Below are positions 11,555 to 22,395 of a stretch of DNA of 57,630 bases, in pieces (the first letter of the stretch is position 1; the number at the start of each line of letters is the position of its first letter). The position numbers and the translations under genes are program-made. The stretch is from Penium margaritaceum. Taxonomy: Eukaryota; Streptophyta; Zygnematophyceae; Desmidiales; Peniaceae. The notes beneath the pieces were generated by a model. That model saw only the letters and a list, made by a program, of their open reading frames with translations, was not told where the DNA came from and ran no database searches. Where the stretch lies: contig SZWC01007331.1 of assembly GCA_023375785.1 (NCBI GenBank), positions 57,976 to 115,605 of the forward strand, written 5' to 3'.

Positions 11555-12373
11555 CTAGTGCATTTTTCCCTTGGCAAAGGCCACACAGTCGGTCGTGGGC
11601 GGCGCCTCGAAGGACGCGGCATCAAGACTGAGAGCAGGTTGAGTGCGGATCAGCCTATCGACAGCCCCCAGGTGCACATGACAAAGGCGGCGATGCAGGA
11701 GGCGGTGGTGCTCGGGGGAGAGAGCACCAGGGACGAAAACACGGGCAGCGGAAGAGGGAGGCAAGGGGGGTGCACTCGCAGAAGACCCATCAATGTGATA
11801 TAGATCATCGACAACGGTCCCATTGAGGACGGTCTCCTCGATGTCGCGCACAAAGATGCGAGCATCTGCAGCCGTGTGCGTGACACCGAGGCCCATCTTG
11901 GTGCAAGCACGGACAGACAGCAGGCTGAGTTCCAGATCAGGGACAAAGAGGACGTCGGAGATGTATACGGGACCAGCTGGCCTGGTGAACTGTACAACCC
12001 CAACACCCTGGACAGGGACCTCATGGCCAGCTGCAGTGCGAACTGAGCGAACAGCGCCAACGGGATGCAAGACGACAAAGGCGTCACGACGACACGTCAT
12101 GTGATGGGTGGCACCAGAGTCCACGACCCATGTGGCATCTGTGACCCGTGTACAAGGGGCAACGTGGCACTCTGCGACGGAACAAAGCGCGGCAGCAGGT
12201 CGCTCAGCAGGCGACGCGGCGAGACGAGCAACGGAACGTACATGAGACGCATGCAACCAAGACATGTCATCGGGTCCGTCATGCGCACACGGCTGGGCAT
12301 GGGGACCACCACAGGCATCATCACGCAACAACACAGACAGTCCACAGGCAGTAGGACTTCTCGACTCAGTCAA
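11555..12373 (-). pseudogene. pol: B: protease and pre-integrase zinc region
   Basis: This is a 272-codon open frame. The protease active site VVDSGATHHM has DSGAT at 12107-12121, and the second block is SDVLFVPDLELSLLSV. The pre-integrase domain follows with LLHRRLCH and DCVAFAKGKMH, where it stops. Protease looks catalytically intact. It lies between the gag knuckle and integrase, as expected for Copia. Confidence 0.9.
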
Positions 12374-14187
12374 CTCACTCGCACCTCCCTGAGATGAGCG
12401 CAGGGCGAGAAGCTGGTGCAGCTCGGCGATCGTCCTGTCGCGTTCGGCGAGCGCCTGGTCGCGAGGATCCGCGGAGGGGCCTGCTGTGGCGGCGGACTAC
12501 TCTGGGATGGCTGCGGTAGTGGCGGCCGAGCGGGCGGTAGTACCAGACGTCTGGCGCATGCGCGCCTCGTGCGCCTGCTGTAGCCCATGGGTGACCTTGG
12601 TCCAATCCAGTGGGCGTCCTGTCAGGCGGGTGCAGTCGGGATAGCGATGGTCACCACCGCAGTTGAAGCACACAAGGCGGCGTCTCGTCGTGCTGCTAGA
12701 GCTGCTGCTGATGCTGCCGCCGCTGCTGCTGCGGCTGACACTGCCAGTGCTGGTGCCGCTGCTGGTCCCGCCGCTAGAACCACCACATGACGCTTTGCGG
12801 CCCTTCTTCCCCTGAGCTAGAGCCGCCGTTGCTGTAGACGACGGGGAGGGAGACACGGCGGCAACTGCAGCTAAAGCGGTGCTGCAACGAGCACGGTTCG
12901 CGGCATCTATGCCTACGACATCCAGAAAGTGGAGGGTGGCCCAGCGGAGCAGGGTCCAATCGCTCGCCATGTCGCGAAGCAGCGTCTGGTCGAAGTTGCT
13001 GAAGACGCGCGCGTAGTCGGGGTGGATGTCGTACAGGATAATCTGGAGGGCGGAGTATTGCGCGGGGGCGTCGTCCCCATGATCCTCGTACAGCTGGATC
13101 GCCCGGCGCCAGTAGTCGGCTGCAGACTCCTGAGCAGTCTGGCAGAGGGAGTTGAAGTCGGCGCGGCGCTGGGACGTCAAAGCCAAGGTCGCGCCCTCAA
13201 ACAGAGTGACGACCAGTGCCCACGCCGCGCAAGGGTCGGCTCCTGAGCCGGTCAACGAATCGCCAAGGAACCGACTGAAGTCCTTGGTGAAGTCCGGCAC
13301 GGCCTTCATCAGGCCAGAAGCTGCTCGGACTGCCATGTGTGTCTGAGCGGGGTCAGACGCCTGATATGGTGCGAGGTAGTAGGGGATGACTCCCTCACTC
13401 ATGGCCCACATGCGAAAGCGTGGCTCCTAGGACTTGAAGTTGTTCCCAGTTCGAAAGACGGGAGGGTCTGACTCAAACCACTTGGGTGGCTTGACCGTAG
13501 GCAGGGCAACGGCCGAAGCCACTGCGGGGCCAGGCATCGAGGAGGCAATCCCCTTACCCAGGCGGGCTCGCAGAGCTAGCTCCTCAAAGCTCAACGGGCT
13601 GCGAGATGAGCTCGGGTCAGCGTTGGCACTGGAGCTGGTGCCCTGGAGGGCTGCATTGGCCTCACGCGCTCTGCGACGCGCCTCGAGGTGGATGAGGCGT
13701 GCTTGGAGCACCTCTTCCTCGCCCTCATCGCCGAAGTCGGAGAGGTTCTCCGCGACTTCATCAGCATTACGCCGTGGGCAAGGTGGTCCTCGCTCGGGTC
13801 AGTCGACGGATGCTGCTGCTGCTGCTGGGGCAGTAAGCTCCTGACCATATCATGGAGTTCGGCAACCTGCCTCGTCAAGGTATCGCGGCTCTCCGCCTGT
13901 AGGTCCGCCAGCGCGCGCACTTGGCGCGCCAACGTCGTTAGGCTCGACGGCCGCTGCTGCTGCCGCTGTAGCGGCGGCTGCTTGTGTTGTGGCAGCGGCT
14001 GCTGCTGTCGCTGCTGCTGCTACTACTGTTGATGCTGTAGTGGCTGCTGCTCCTGTAGTGGTAGCTGCTGCTGCTGCTACTGCTTCTGTCGTTGTGGTGA
14101 TGATGGCGGTGGTCGACGTTGACCGCTGACGGCGCTGCCCTCGGCAGCTGCATCGGCGGCCATACTGGAGGAGGTTAGCTTCGGCAT
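12374..14187 (-). pseudogene. gag: B: gag (broken)
   Basis: The proposed start is ATG at 14185-14187 (MPKLTSSSM). A Gln-rich and coiled-coil-like N-terminus (VRALADLQAESRDTLTRQ) leads to a capsid core open at 12497-13411 with MWAMSEG, GSGADPCAAW and AADYWRRAI. A Gly/Ser-rich run and the knuckle CFNCGGDHRYPDC at 12632-12670 follow. That knuckle is CX2CX3HX4C, the same short form as in A and C. Frameshifts lie near 13600-13720 and a stop near 13428. Confidence 0.88.
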
Positions 14188-14982
14188 GGCGACCGGTTTC
14201 CTCCCATCTTTTTCCCCTCCGCAGAACTCCTCCGCGGAGCGTCTCTGCAGAATCTCCCCTCCGCGGAAACTCCACCCCGCGAAACTCCTCTGCAAAACAG
14301 CTCCGCGGATCCCTTCCGCGGTGAACCTCACCGCAGAAGCTCACCGCGGATTACCGCGGATTACCGCGGATGACCGCGGAGCACCGCGGTCTTACCGCGG
14401 TTCACCGGCGATGACCGCGGTCACTGTGGTTGCGCCGGCGTAGAATACGGCGGGCTGCTGGGGTTCCGCGGTCGACACGTTCCGCACCCGCCGTGGAGCG
14501 ATTGCGTTCTGGAATCGGCGGGTGTGCCGCGGACCTGTGACCGCGGAGCTGCGGTGAGCAGCGCCGATGTTTTCCGGAACAGCCTCAGAGGTGCTGCGAT
14601 GGAGCTACGCAGATCCGCGGAACACCGCGGGTCTGGACTGGCAACGTTACCGCGAGGTGATGGATGCGGAAAGCCAAGTGCCTCCGCGGCACTCGACGCG
14701 TGTTCCGACACGGTCGCGCGGTTGCCGTGCCCACCGCGGAGGCTGTGTCACCGCGGAGCATCGCGCAACGACCGCGGAACGACCGCGAACTGATCGCGGA
14801 ACGACCGCGGATTGACCGCGGATTTTGTAAAAAACGGTCGAAGTGGTGGTGGGTCCTCCCAGGACCTCCCGCCGAGACTGTGGGCACTGCTGCTGCTGCT
14901 CCTCAAGGCAACGGCTACGGTTGCTCACGACTTCTTTGGATGCTACGTCTCTGCTACGCAGCTATGCGAGCACTGGCTCGCT
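14188..14982 (-). other. B: leader with about twenty CCGCGG palindromes
   Basis: This untranslated leader lies between PBS and gag. From about 14237 to 14825 the 6-bp palindrome CCGCGG occurs some 22 times by eye, often in near-tandem units such as GACCGCGGA or TACCGCGGA. The leaders of A and C are triplet-rich instead. No credible ORF lies here. The sense RNA could pair with itself or with a second copy in many registers. Confidence 0.75.
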
Positions 14983-14994
14983 GCTCTGATACCA
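14983..14994 (-). promoter_or_regulatory. Primer-binding site of B (tRNA-iMet 3' end)
   Basis: TGGTATCAGAGC on the minus strand, directly beside the 5' LTR start at 14995. Confidence 0.95.
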
Positions 14995-15205
14995 TGACAG
15001 ACAACTCCTAGCACTGCTCTCGCTTGCGTGGCAACATAAGCCAGCTAGCTAACTCACTAGCACACATAGGTGGTGGTGAGAACAACAAGAGGTTGGCTAG
15101 GGACACAAACACAAGTGTTAGAAGCTGCAAAAGTTGATATATGCAGAGAGAGATGACAACTGAGGTCTGGCCAACCTAAATAGTGCCACGGACCTAGTGG
15201 GTGCA

Positions 15206-15244
<39 letters not shown>

Positions 15245-15474
15245 CACACAACGACGCTATTTTTCTAGCAGGACAAAACAATCGCAAAAACACAGTTTTG
15301 GTCATAATTCCGTGCAGACACGTCAAAACGANNNNNNNNNNNNNNNNNNNNNNNNNNNNNNNNNNNNNNNNNNNNNNNNNNNNNNNNNNNNNNNNNNNNN
15401 NNNNNNNNNNNNNNNNNNNNNNNNNNNNNNNNNNNNNNNNNNNNNNNNNNNNNNNNNNNNNNNNNNNNNNNNNN

Positions 15475-15527
<53 letters not shown>

Positions 15528-15840
15528 CACACAACGACGCTATTTTTCTAGCAGGACAAAACAATCGCAAAAACACAGTTTTGGTCATAATTCCGTGCAG
15601 ACACGTCAAAACGACAAGCCGTTTGAACCAGAACGGCCACGTCAACGAGATCCACATCCTGATAGGCTGCACGCCTACGTTATGTGACTCAGCGCAAGTC
15701 TACAAAATACGGAAGTCTTCTGGGCGCCCGTTGCCGCCGGCTGCCAGCCTTTTGCCGCCGTCGCCAGTCTCAGGGATCTGCACGTGAATGGACATGAGCC
15801 GAGGGGTCACCGTAAGCTGTATATGACACACACAACAACA
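14995..15840 (-). repeat. 5' LTR of element B, inflated by a gap
   Basis: It runs from TG at 14995 to CA at 15839-15840 and is homologous to 7674-8141. It contains a (CA)n tract and a 143-N gap whose two sides repeat the same sequence with an offset of 283 bp. The true LTR is therefore probably near 560 bp. An A/T box lies at 15175-15184. CCGTT follows at 15841. Confidence 0.9.
15332..15474. other. Scaffold gap (143 N) with duplicated flanks
   Basis: Sequence 15243-15331 before the gap reappears at 15526-15614 after it, each preceded by a (CA)n tract. The gap most likely reflects assembly failure at the microsatellite rather than real missing sequence. Confidence 0.85.
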
Positions 15841-16442
15841 CCGTTCACCAGGCGTCAGTGCATGATCAGATGGTGACGACAGTCACAAGTCGTGCACGGA
15901 ACGTCAATGATTTGGCTAGGGGACACAAGGCAAAGTGTTTGAATGCTTCAATAGCACTTGCAGAGAGAGATAAAAAATGACAGGTCCATGGCTTAAATAC
16001 GTGCCGCGGCGCACAGCGGGTGTCGCACGCGGCGGTCCAAGAGCTGTCCTAGAACTGGCCTTAAACCACTCTTTTGGCCATAACTCTACGCACACATGTC
16101 AGAATGCTACGCTGTATGGACCTAGACGTGCAGGATCACAAGACGGACGCTACGACTGGTCACATCCATGCATCCATCATCAAACGGTGGACACGCAATG
16201 CAAAAAAATGCAAATCAGGCTCATGGCCAGTCCGCCGAAAAGACTCCTGCGGGCTGCAAAGAAACAACAGGGAGTCTCGGCAGTGTCCGGGGCTCTAGAA
16301 CGGTAGTCGGCCAGATCCAAGCTAGTAGTCCGCCGCCCGTCGTCCCTCCGATGTCACCAGGGCCCGCCTCAGGGATCTGCACGAGTATGGACACGGCCAA
16401 GTGGTCACAGTAGACTGTACAGGAACGGCACAAATCACAACA
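15841..16442 (-). repeat. 3' LTR of element C, outer end removed by B
   Basis: It aligns with 22430-23031. It begins with CCGTT, exactly where the complete partner LTR has CCGTT at 22430-22434. The roughly 34 bp that should precede it are replaced by B, marking the B insertion point and its likely 5-bp target duplication. It ends CA at 16441-16442. Confidence 0.9.
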
Positions 16443-16451
16443 CTTCCCCAT
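16443..16451 (-). promoter_or_regulatory. Polypurine tract of element C
   Basis: The minus strand reads ATGGGGAAG beside the 3' LTR. Confidence 0.75.
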
Positions 16452-16544
16452 GACCCGATGGTACGCATGTCCATACACGTGCAACACTGGGACTAGTATA
16501 ATAGTGAGTGTGAAAAAGATGAGACACAAACACACATCCCACAC

Positions 16545-17110
16545 TCAACCACCCTCAGGCATAGGGCAAAGCCCGACAGAACGAATGGCCACCAGGAACT
16601 TTCCGCGAGCGAGTGCCTTCGTCAAGAAATCAGCACGCTGCATGTCAGTGCCAACCCACATGACGGAGATCACGTGTTGCTCCACCAGATCACGTACAAA
16701 GTGATGCTCAACCGCAATGTGCTTCGTGCGAGCGTGAAAGACACCGGAGTTCTCCGCAATGGCGAGAGCACTCTGGTTGTTGCAATGAAGCACAATGACG
16801 GGTAGTGACTGACCAAGCTCAAGAAACAAACGTTGCAGCCATACCGCCTCAGCAGCCCCTGCTCGAAAAGCAACGTACTCTGCCTCAGACGAGCTACGTG
16901 CAATGCAGCCTTGCTTCCCGCTATGCCAAGATAGAGCGGTACCACGGAGCAGGAACACATAGCCAGTACGGCTGCGTCCATCTGGGCTCCAAGCCCAGTC
17001 GTTGTCAATGTAGCCGTCAAGGACCATCGAACACTACTGACGAAAGCAGAGTCCGAGGTACGGTGTGGAGACCACGTACCGCACCACTCGCACAACCGTG
17101 TGAAGGGCTC
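16545..17110 (-). pseudogene. pol: C: RNase H with an altered active site
   Basis: Open at 16545-17027. DGYIDNDWAWS, SSEAEYVAF, ARTKHIAVEHHFVRD and the terminal GLCPMPEGG are clear. The third acidic block reads HCNNQSAL, where A has YDNQSAL and B has CDNMSAE, so a catalytic Asp has become Asn by a single G-to-A change. A stop precedes the block at about 17028, splitting it from RT. Confidence 0.9.
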
Positions 17111-17123
17111 TAGCACGAGGAGC

Positions 17124-18119
17124 TTACAAGAACTGAGCAAGGAGGTTGATAGCGAAAGCGATGTCAGGATGTGTGGTAGTGGCCAGGTACATCAGAGATC
17201 CGATGAGACGGAGGTACAAGGTCACGTCCACTGTCTCCCCCAGCTGTGTGGGATCGTCCACCTTCAGGGCATCCTGCCCATCGGGTGTAAGAGGTGTGGA
17301 AGCGGTGGGCACTACACCAAGGAGATCGATGAAGCGCTCCCCCACGACTCGTGCATATCGGTCCTGATGCAGCAACAGCGTCCGGCGCCTGCGATCTCAC
17401 ACGATCTCCATACCAAGAAACACCGATGCAAGACCGAGGTCCTTCGACCTGTAGGCAGTCTGAAGGACAGCCTTGGCCTCCTTCACGGCCTCCTGGGACG
17501 GAGACGCGATCAGAAGGTCATCGACATAGACCAGGATGGCGGCGAACCGCTCGGGTGTCGATAGAATGAAGAGAGAGGGATCTGCCTCGCTCTGTACATA
17601 TCTCGCACAAGTCAAAGTGCTGGTGATCTCCCGGTTCCAACACCGCGGAGACTGCTTGAGGCCGTACAAGGACTTGCGCAAGCACCAAACCTTGTCACCG
17701 TCCTCAAAGCCTGGTGGCTAAGCCATGTAAATCTCCTCATCCAGAGAGCCATGGAGGAACACATTGTTCACATCCATGTGGTGCATTTCCCAGTCATGCT
17801 GAGCCACTACACCGAACAAAGCTCGAGCTGAGGTCATGCGGCCGACAGGGGCAAAAGTGTCAGTGTAATCGACGTCCTCAATCTGAGAGTACCCCTTGAC
17901 GACCAAGTGGGCCTTGTAGCGTTCCGGTGAGCCATCTGGCTTCATTTTCTTGCGAAAGACCCACTTGACCTGAATAGCCTTCCTCCCAGGCGGAAGGTCG
18001 ACGAGCTCGTAGACTATATGCTCTCGGATAGCGCGAAGCTCATCCTTGTAGGCAGCTCGCCAAGCGTCAGCATCCTGTGATGAGAGAGCTTCCCTCAGGG
18101 TGCCCGGGTTGGACGCCAC
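17124..18119 (-). pseudogene. pol: C: reverse transcriptase (nonsense-interrupted)
   Basis: The three open pieces 17718-18119, 17397-17681 and 17124-17375 cover RT in order. Blocks are ELVDLPPGRKAIQVKWVF, FAPVG, MDVNNVFLHG, SLYGLKQSPRCWN and YVDD (17517-17528), then LMYLATTTHPDIAF. The first break is a TAG where A encodes Gln (AQPPGFEDG), a C-to-T change. C keeps the bases near the KWVF block whose loss shifts frame in A and B. Confidence 0.92.
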
Positions 18120-19152
18120 AGAGGGAGAGCTCTACGTGGCAAGGGCACACGCCTCGGTACTAGGCCTGACGACCACAAGATCAGCTGCTACATCACAAGC
18201 GATATGGAACTCGCGAGTGACGAGATCGTGCCCTACGCGGCACGCTTGATGTACCTCTGTGAGCTCCGTGCGGACACTCAGGCCTAGGGCCTTTGTGCCG
18301 GGGTCATCACTCGTGATGCTGCGAGATGGGCGCTGGGTGCGGGGCCCGACGCTCGCTGAGCTCCAAAATCAAGTGGCCGAAGATGGCCACCAGGCTCACG
18401 GGAGTTACCTGAGCTCAAGGGGCGCACCTCAGGCTCAAGGACAGGCATGACCACAGCTGGTGGGGGCTGAGGCAAGGCAGCTGGTGATGCCGTGCGAGGA
18501 GACGCGTGTGTGGAGACACTACATCGAGTAGTCTTGCCTACTCGATGTCCAAACCAGAGCTCATACGGTGTAATATGGTCCGGAAGCGGACCGTGCGGGA
18601 GGCGGTTCCAGACCCACGTCATGTAGGAGAAGCCCTCAAAAGCAAAGGACTCAGGGAGAACGCACTCAGACCGCATAGCGCGAACCGTATCCTCCATGGT
18701 GTGGTTCCAGCGCTCAAAAATACCGTTCTGCTGAGAGTAGTAGGAGCGCAGACCTAGTGGAAAATCCCGTGCTCGGCAAAGAATATGTCCATCTCACCAA
18801 GGAACTCACCGCTGCGATCCGAGCGAAAAGTATGCAGCGTGTGACGTGACTGACGCTCAGCCATCACTAGCCGGAGTCAAACCGCAAGGGCGGCATCGCT
18901 CTTCTGACGCAGGCTGTAGACCCACCGCATCCGAGTAAAGTCATCAGTCAGATTCAGAACATACCGGCCCCGATGAGATAGGGACTCGACCGGAAGAGGA
19001 CCAAGAAGGTCCGAGTGCACTAACTCGAGTGGACGAAGCACCGGGGAACGAGAGTCAGGGTAGGTGCATCTGTGGATCTTCCCCTGAGCGCAAAAGAGAC
19101 AGGCGGTCTTGGGTGGCTTCTCGAAAGAAGCCGCATCAAGCTAGAGAGCTGG
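18120..19152 (-). pseudogene. pol: C: integrase and linker with internal deletion
   Basis: Integrase is readable from AQGKIHRCTYP through HSDLLGP, RSDRSGEFLG and TWVWNRLPHG up to YELWFGHR at about 18550. It then jumps to the linker segment THASPRTASP, so the integrase C-terminus and early linker present in A (about 2600-3190) are missing. An 11-bp inverted repeat sits at the junction. Stops include TAG at two conserved Gln positions (about 18754 and 19154). Confidence 0.88.
18521..18548. repeat. Perfect 11-bp inverted repeat at the C deletion junction
   Basis: Arms 18521-18531 and 18538-18548 (ACATCGAGTAG and its complement) surround a 6-nt loop, TCTTGC. The sequence is absent from A at the equivalent place. 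It sits exactly between the two sides of the deletion, so it is filler DNA or a footprint. Confidence 0.8.
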
Positions 19153-19881
19153 CTATGTCTGAATGAGCTTTGACACAGTATCGGAGCCCACGTGACAGAG
19201 ACAACGATGAAGCAATCTCTGGTGTTTCGGAGACAGCACACCAGTGACAAAAACCCGAGTGGTGGAGGAAGGGGAGCAAGGGGAGGAGGTACGAGACACA
19301 CGATACAGATCATCTATGACAGAGGCACGAAGGACAATACTGCAAGTGTCAGTAGCAGTTACATTCGCTGAGTCTGCGGTATGCTCCACAGAGAGGCCCA
19401 TTAGTGTGCAGGCACACACAAAAAGCAGGCTAAGCTCAAGACCAGGCACAAACAACACGTCAGAAAGGTACAGGGGGCCAGACGGACCGTCAAAACATAC
19501 AACCCCAACACCATGGACTGGCAAGGACTGACCAGAGCCTGTACGGACAGAACAGACAGACGTGACAGGACTGAGAACGACAAAATCACTACGACGACAC
19601 GTCATGTGATGAGTGGCACCAGAATCAATGATCCAAGTGCCACTGGAGTCACGACCGGTGGACGTCACTGTACAACGGGCAACGGAACACTCGGCATCAG
19701 AGGGACGCTGAGCCGTCAGTGGGGAGGAACAACGTAGGACACAAAGATGAGACTCATGAACCCAATCGGTGCAGTCAGGCCCATCATCATCACATGCTGA
19801 CTGTGCTCCCCCACACACGTCGGCACGAGTCACAGGAACAGACGGACAGACAGTCTGTGGACCACCCGACGATGACAACAC
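19153..19881 (-). pseudogene. pol: C: protease and pre-integrase region
   Basis: A 242-codon open frame has WIIDSGATHHM (DSGAT at 19612-19626) and SDVLFVPGLELSLL, then RLLHRCLCH. It is in the gag-pol register: the preceding break is a TGA where A has a Gly codon. The catalytic residues look intact. Confidence 0.9.
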
Positions 19882-19890
19882 ACTCGCACC

Positions 19891-21507
19891 TCACTGAAAG
19901 CGGAGCGCCAGAAGGTGTTGGAGCTCTGCGATGGTGCGGTCGTGTGGGTCTGGATCGCTGCTACTCGCCGGTGGAGAAGCGGGAACAGCTGCAGTCGTGG
20001 CCGCCACGCGTCTGGAGGATGACGAGGATGTCGTGCTAGACGTGGAACGGAGGGCGTGTGCAGCCTGGAGCCCACGAGTAATTCGCGCCCAGTCAAGCGG
20101 CTGCTGGCACTCGGTGTAGCGATGGGCGCCTCCACAGTTGTAGCAGTGAACAGAACGTCCACTGCTACCAGTGGAGGACAACTGCTGCTGTGACTGCTGC
20201 TGACCTGATCCATGCTTTGCCTCCTTCGTCTTCCCCTAAGCTGCTGCTACAACACCCTGTGTCTGAGTGGGTGTGGGCGGGGCCGAAGAGGAGGAGGAAG
20301 ACGAGGATGTGATGGAGGATGAAGAAGGAGACTGCAGGAGGGATGATGGTGGTGATGCGATGACTGCTACAACAAGGGAAGTCTCCTGATGTGCCACTGC
20401 TACCTCGCGGGCTGAAGTCACCTGGTGGAAGAGCTGATGGGCACAAGGGAGAAGCTGCAGAGTGGCTGAAAAGGGCTTGAGGACAGCGTTGCTTTACCGT
20501 GTGAAGATGTTAGTATACTCAAGGCGAACTCCGAGCTTCATCGTACGGAGCGCCCACAGTTGTGTGCCTCTGGAGGTCCCAAGGCGCGTGTAGATGCGCA
20601 TGGCGCGTCGCCAGTAATCAGCTGCAGGCTCTGTAGGCCCCTGACGGAGAGAGCAAAAGGCACGAATGTGTGCTGCACGGGTGGCGTGCGTCTCTGCGGC
20701 TAGCAGGGATAGGGCCTGATCCCAACCCCCGCGTGGGTCGGCGCCCGTGCCTTTGCCGGGCTCGCCAAGGAAGGGGCGGAAGTCGATGACGGTCTTGCGT
20801 GGCATGGCATAGAGGAGTCCACGCATTACCGTGGCTGCTGTCAGCACCTGTGCTGGGTCTGTAGGCTGATACGAGCTGTGGTAGTAGGGCCATACGCCCT
20901 CTGAAGTAGCCCAGATGTGAAAGAGGATCTCCCAGCAGTCGAAGCCATCCTCAGTAATGTACCTTGGAAGTGGTGTCTCAAAGTCCTTGGGTTGTCGCTC
21001 CATGGGGAGAGCAACCGCAGGCCGGGGGGGACGAGGGACGGGGAAGACTCTTGGAAGGGGATAGTCACCGAGACAGTCGGGTGACAATCGCATCGTAGGA
21101 ATCCGAGATGATCTGGTGCCCGTCTGCAGCTGATGGAGACGCTCCTGAAGAACTCGAATCTCATGATCCGGGGCGTCGTCTGGCATGCCTGGCATGAATG
21201 GCTCATCATCCAGGAGGTCAGGAGGTGGTGGGTCAGGTCGAGCTCTTGTAACGGGTGCCTGAGCCGACTGCTGTGTAGAGACCGCGATGCTGGCAGCTCC
21301 CTCGGAAACCTGCCGTGGGACTGTGGACTGGCCACGCAGAAGCTCAGTCAGCGTACGGATGGCATCAGTCTGCTCCCGCTGTAGGCGACACATCTCATCC
21401 TGTTGGCTCCGCAGGTCCTCAATGGCCTGCGAGCGTGGGCTCAGGATCCCAGAAGAGGAGGTAGAGGGATCACCTGTCGCCTTCTCCTTGTTGTCCGACA
21501 AGTCCAT
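19891..21507 (-). pseudogene. gag: C: gag (nearly complete)
   Basis: The proposed start is ATG at 21505-21507 (MDLSDNKEKATGDPS). An N-terminal heptad-like region (DLRSQQDEMCRLQREQTDAI) is followed by KDFETPLP and a capsid core with IWATSEGVW, GKGTGADPRGGWD and AADYWRRAM. A stop falls after NIFTR at 20494. The Ser-rich tail follows and the knuckle CYNCGGAHRYTEC at 20107-20145 has the short CX2CX3HX4C form. This is the most readable family 1 gag in the window and served as reference for A, D, E and J. Confidence 0.92.
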
Positions 21508-22383
21508 GTCGCCTCTCAGTATGGGTCGACAGGTCAAGTTTGTCGGATTTTGAAAGCGTCAGCGTTTCTCGAGAATTTGAGACGCTGGCAATTTTTGACT
21601 GTCCGGTCAAAAATTTGGCGAAGTATGGTGCTGATGTCAGCAGGTGGTTGCTGATGTCAGCACAACCTGATGACGTCAGCAAGCAAAAATGCTGACGTTG
21701 GCCTACCTCCTCATTTGTTTTTGTTTTGTCTCTCGCGGTTCTGCGCGAGCGTGCAGCTGCTCCGTGGGGGCTGCGCGGAAGCTGCGCGGAGGCTGCGTAG
21801 CAGCTTCCGCTCAGCTACTGCTGCAGTTGTGCTATCAGCTACAGCAGCAGCTGTGTGGCTGCGTGCGCAGCAGTGGCAGCAATGGCTGCGCAATGCCGCT
21901 GATGGTGTTGTGCGCTGCGGCTGCTGCTCGCTACCGGCGCCACGCGCTGCTGTTGCTGCTACTACTACTGCGCTGCTGTTGCTACAACTGCTACTACTCT
22001 GCTGCTGCCGCCGCGGCTGCCGCTGCTGCTACTGCGCTGCTGTTGCAGTCGCTGCTGCTGCGCTGCTGCTGCCACCGCTGCTGCTGCTTGCTGCTACTGC
22101 CGCGGCCGCCGCTGTTGCTGCGGACGGTGGCTGCACTCGTTGCAGCTGCCACGCGCTATTGTAGCTGCTGCTGCCGTTGCTGTTGCTCTGCTGCTATACT
22201 GCTGCTGGCACGGTGGCAACGCCGCTGCTACAGTCTCACGTGATGGGTATGGGCTGCGTCGACGGTGACCGGCTGTCTTCGACAGGCCCCAGTAGATCTG
22301 CTCCACCGGTGACTCTCACTGCTGCTGCTCTGCTACGTCTCTTCTGCGTAGCTCAGTGAGTTCTATGAGTGAACTGTCTCACT
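21508..22383 (-). other. C: leader with CAG-type triplet repeats
   Basis: It has the same arrangement as in A. TGACGTCAGCA-like repeats lie at 21630-21700, then from about 21770 to 22230 there is an impure CAG/GCA triplet field on the sense strand. Open frames here are Leu/Cys/Ala runs without domain features. Confidence 0.7.
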
Positions 22384-22395
22384 GCTCTGATACCA
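22384..22395 (-). promoter_or_regulatory. Primer-binding site of C (tRNA-iMet 3' end)
   Basis: TGGTATCAGAGC on the minus strand, abutting the LTR start at 22396. Confidence 0.95.

Larger units (their letters stand above)
7674..15840 (-). mobile_element. Copia LTR retrotransposon B (family 2)
   Basis: This minus-strand Copia element has its 5' LTR at 14995-15840 and its 3' LTR remnant at 7674-8141. It keeps the whole domain set in order but with frameshifts. It is a sister family to A and C: LTRs are clearly different while the proteins align throughout. On the right it is followed by CCGTT, which matches the continuation of the C LTR, so B inserted into C. The start of its 3' LTR is missing where A inserted. 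Its length is inflated by two assembly duplications (9305-9821 and around 15332-15474). Confidence 0.92.

Noticed and set aside
14237..14825. CRISPR-like array in the CCGCGG region
   Set aside because: The repeat is a 6-bp palindrome with irregular spacing and no spacers; the context is a eukaryotic retroelement leader.
15057..15687. ORFs crossing the (CA)n tract and N gap
   Set aside because: Microsatellite and gap translations without meaning.
21670..22243. Long Leu/Cys-rich ORFs in the C leader
   Set aside because: Triplet composition only; equivalent to the A leader.
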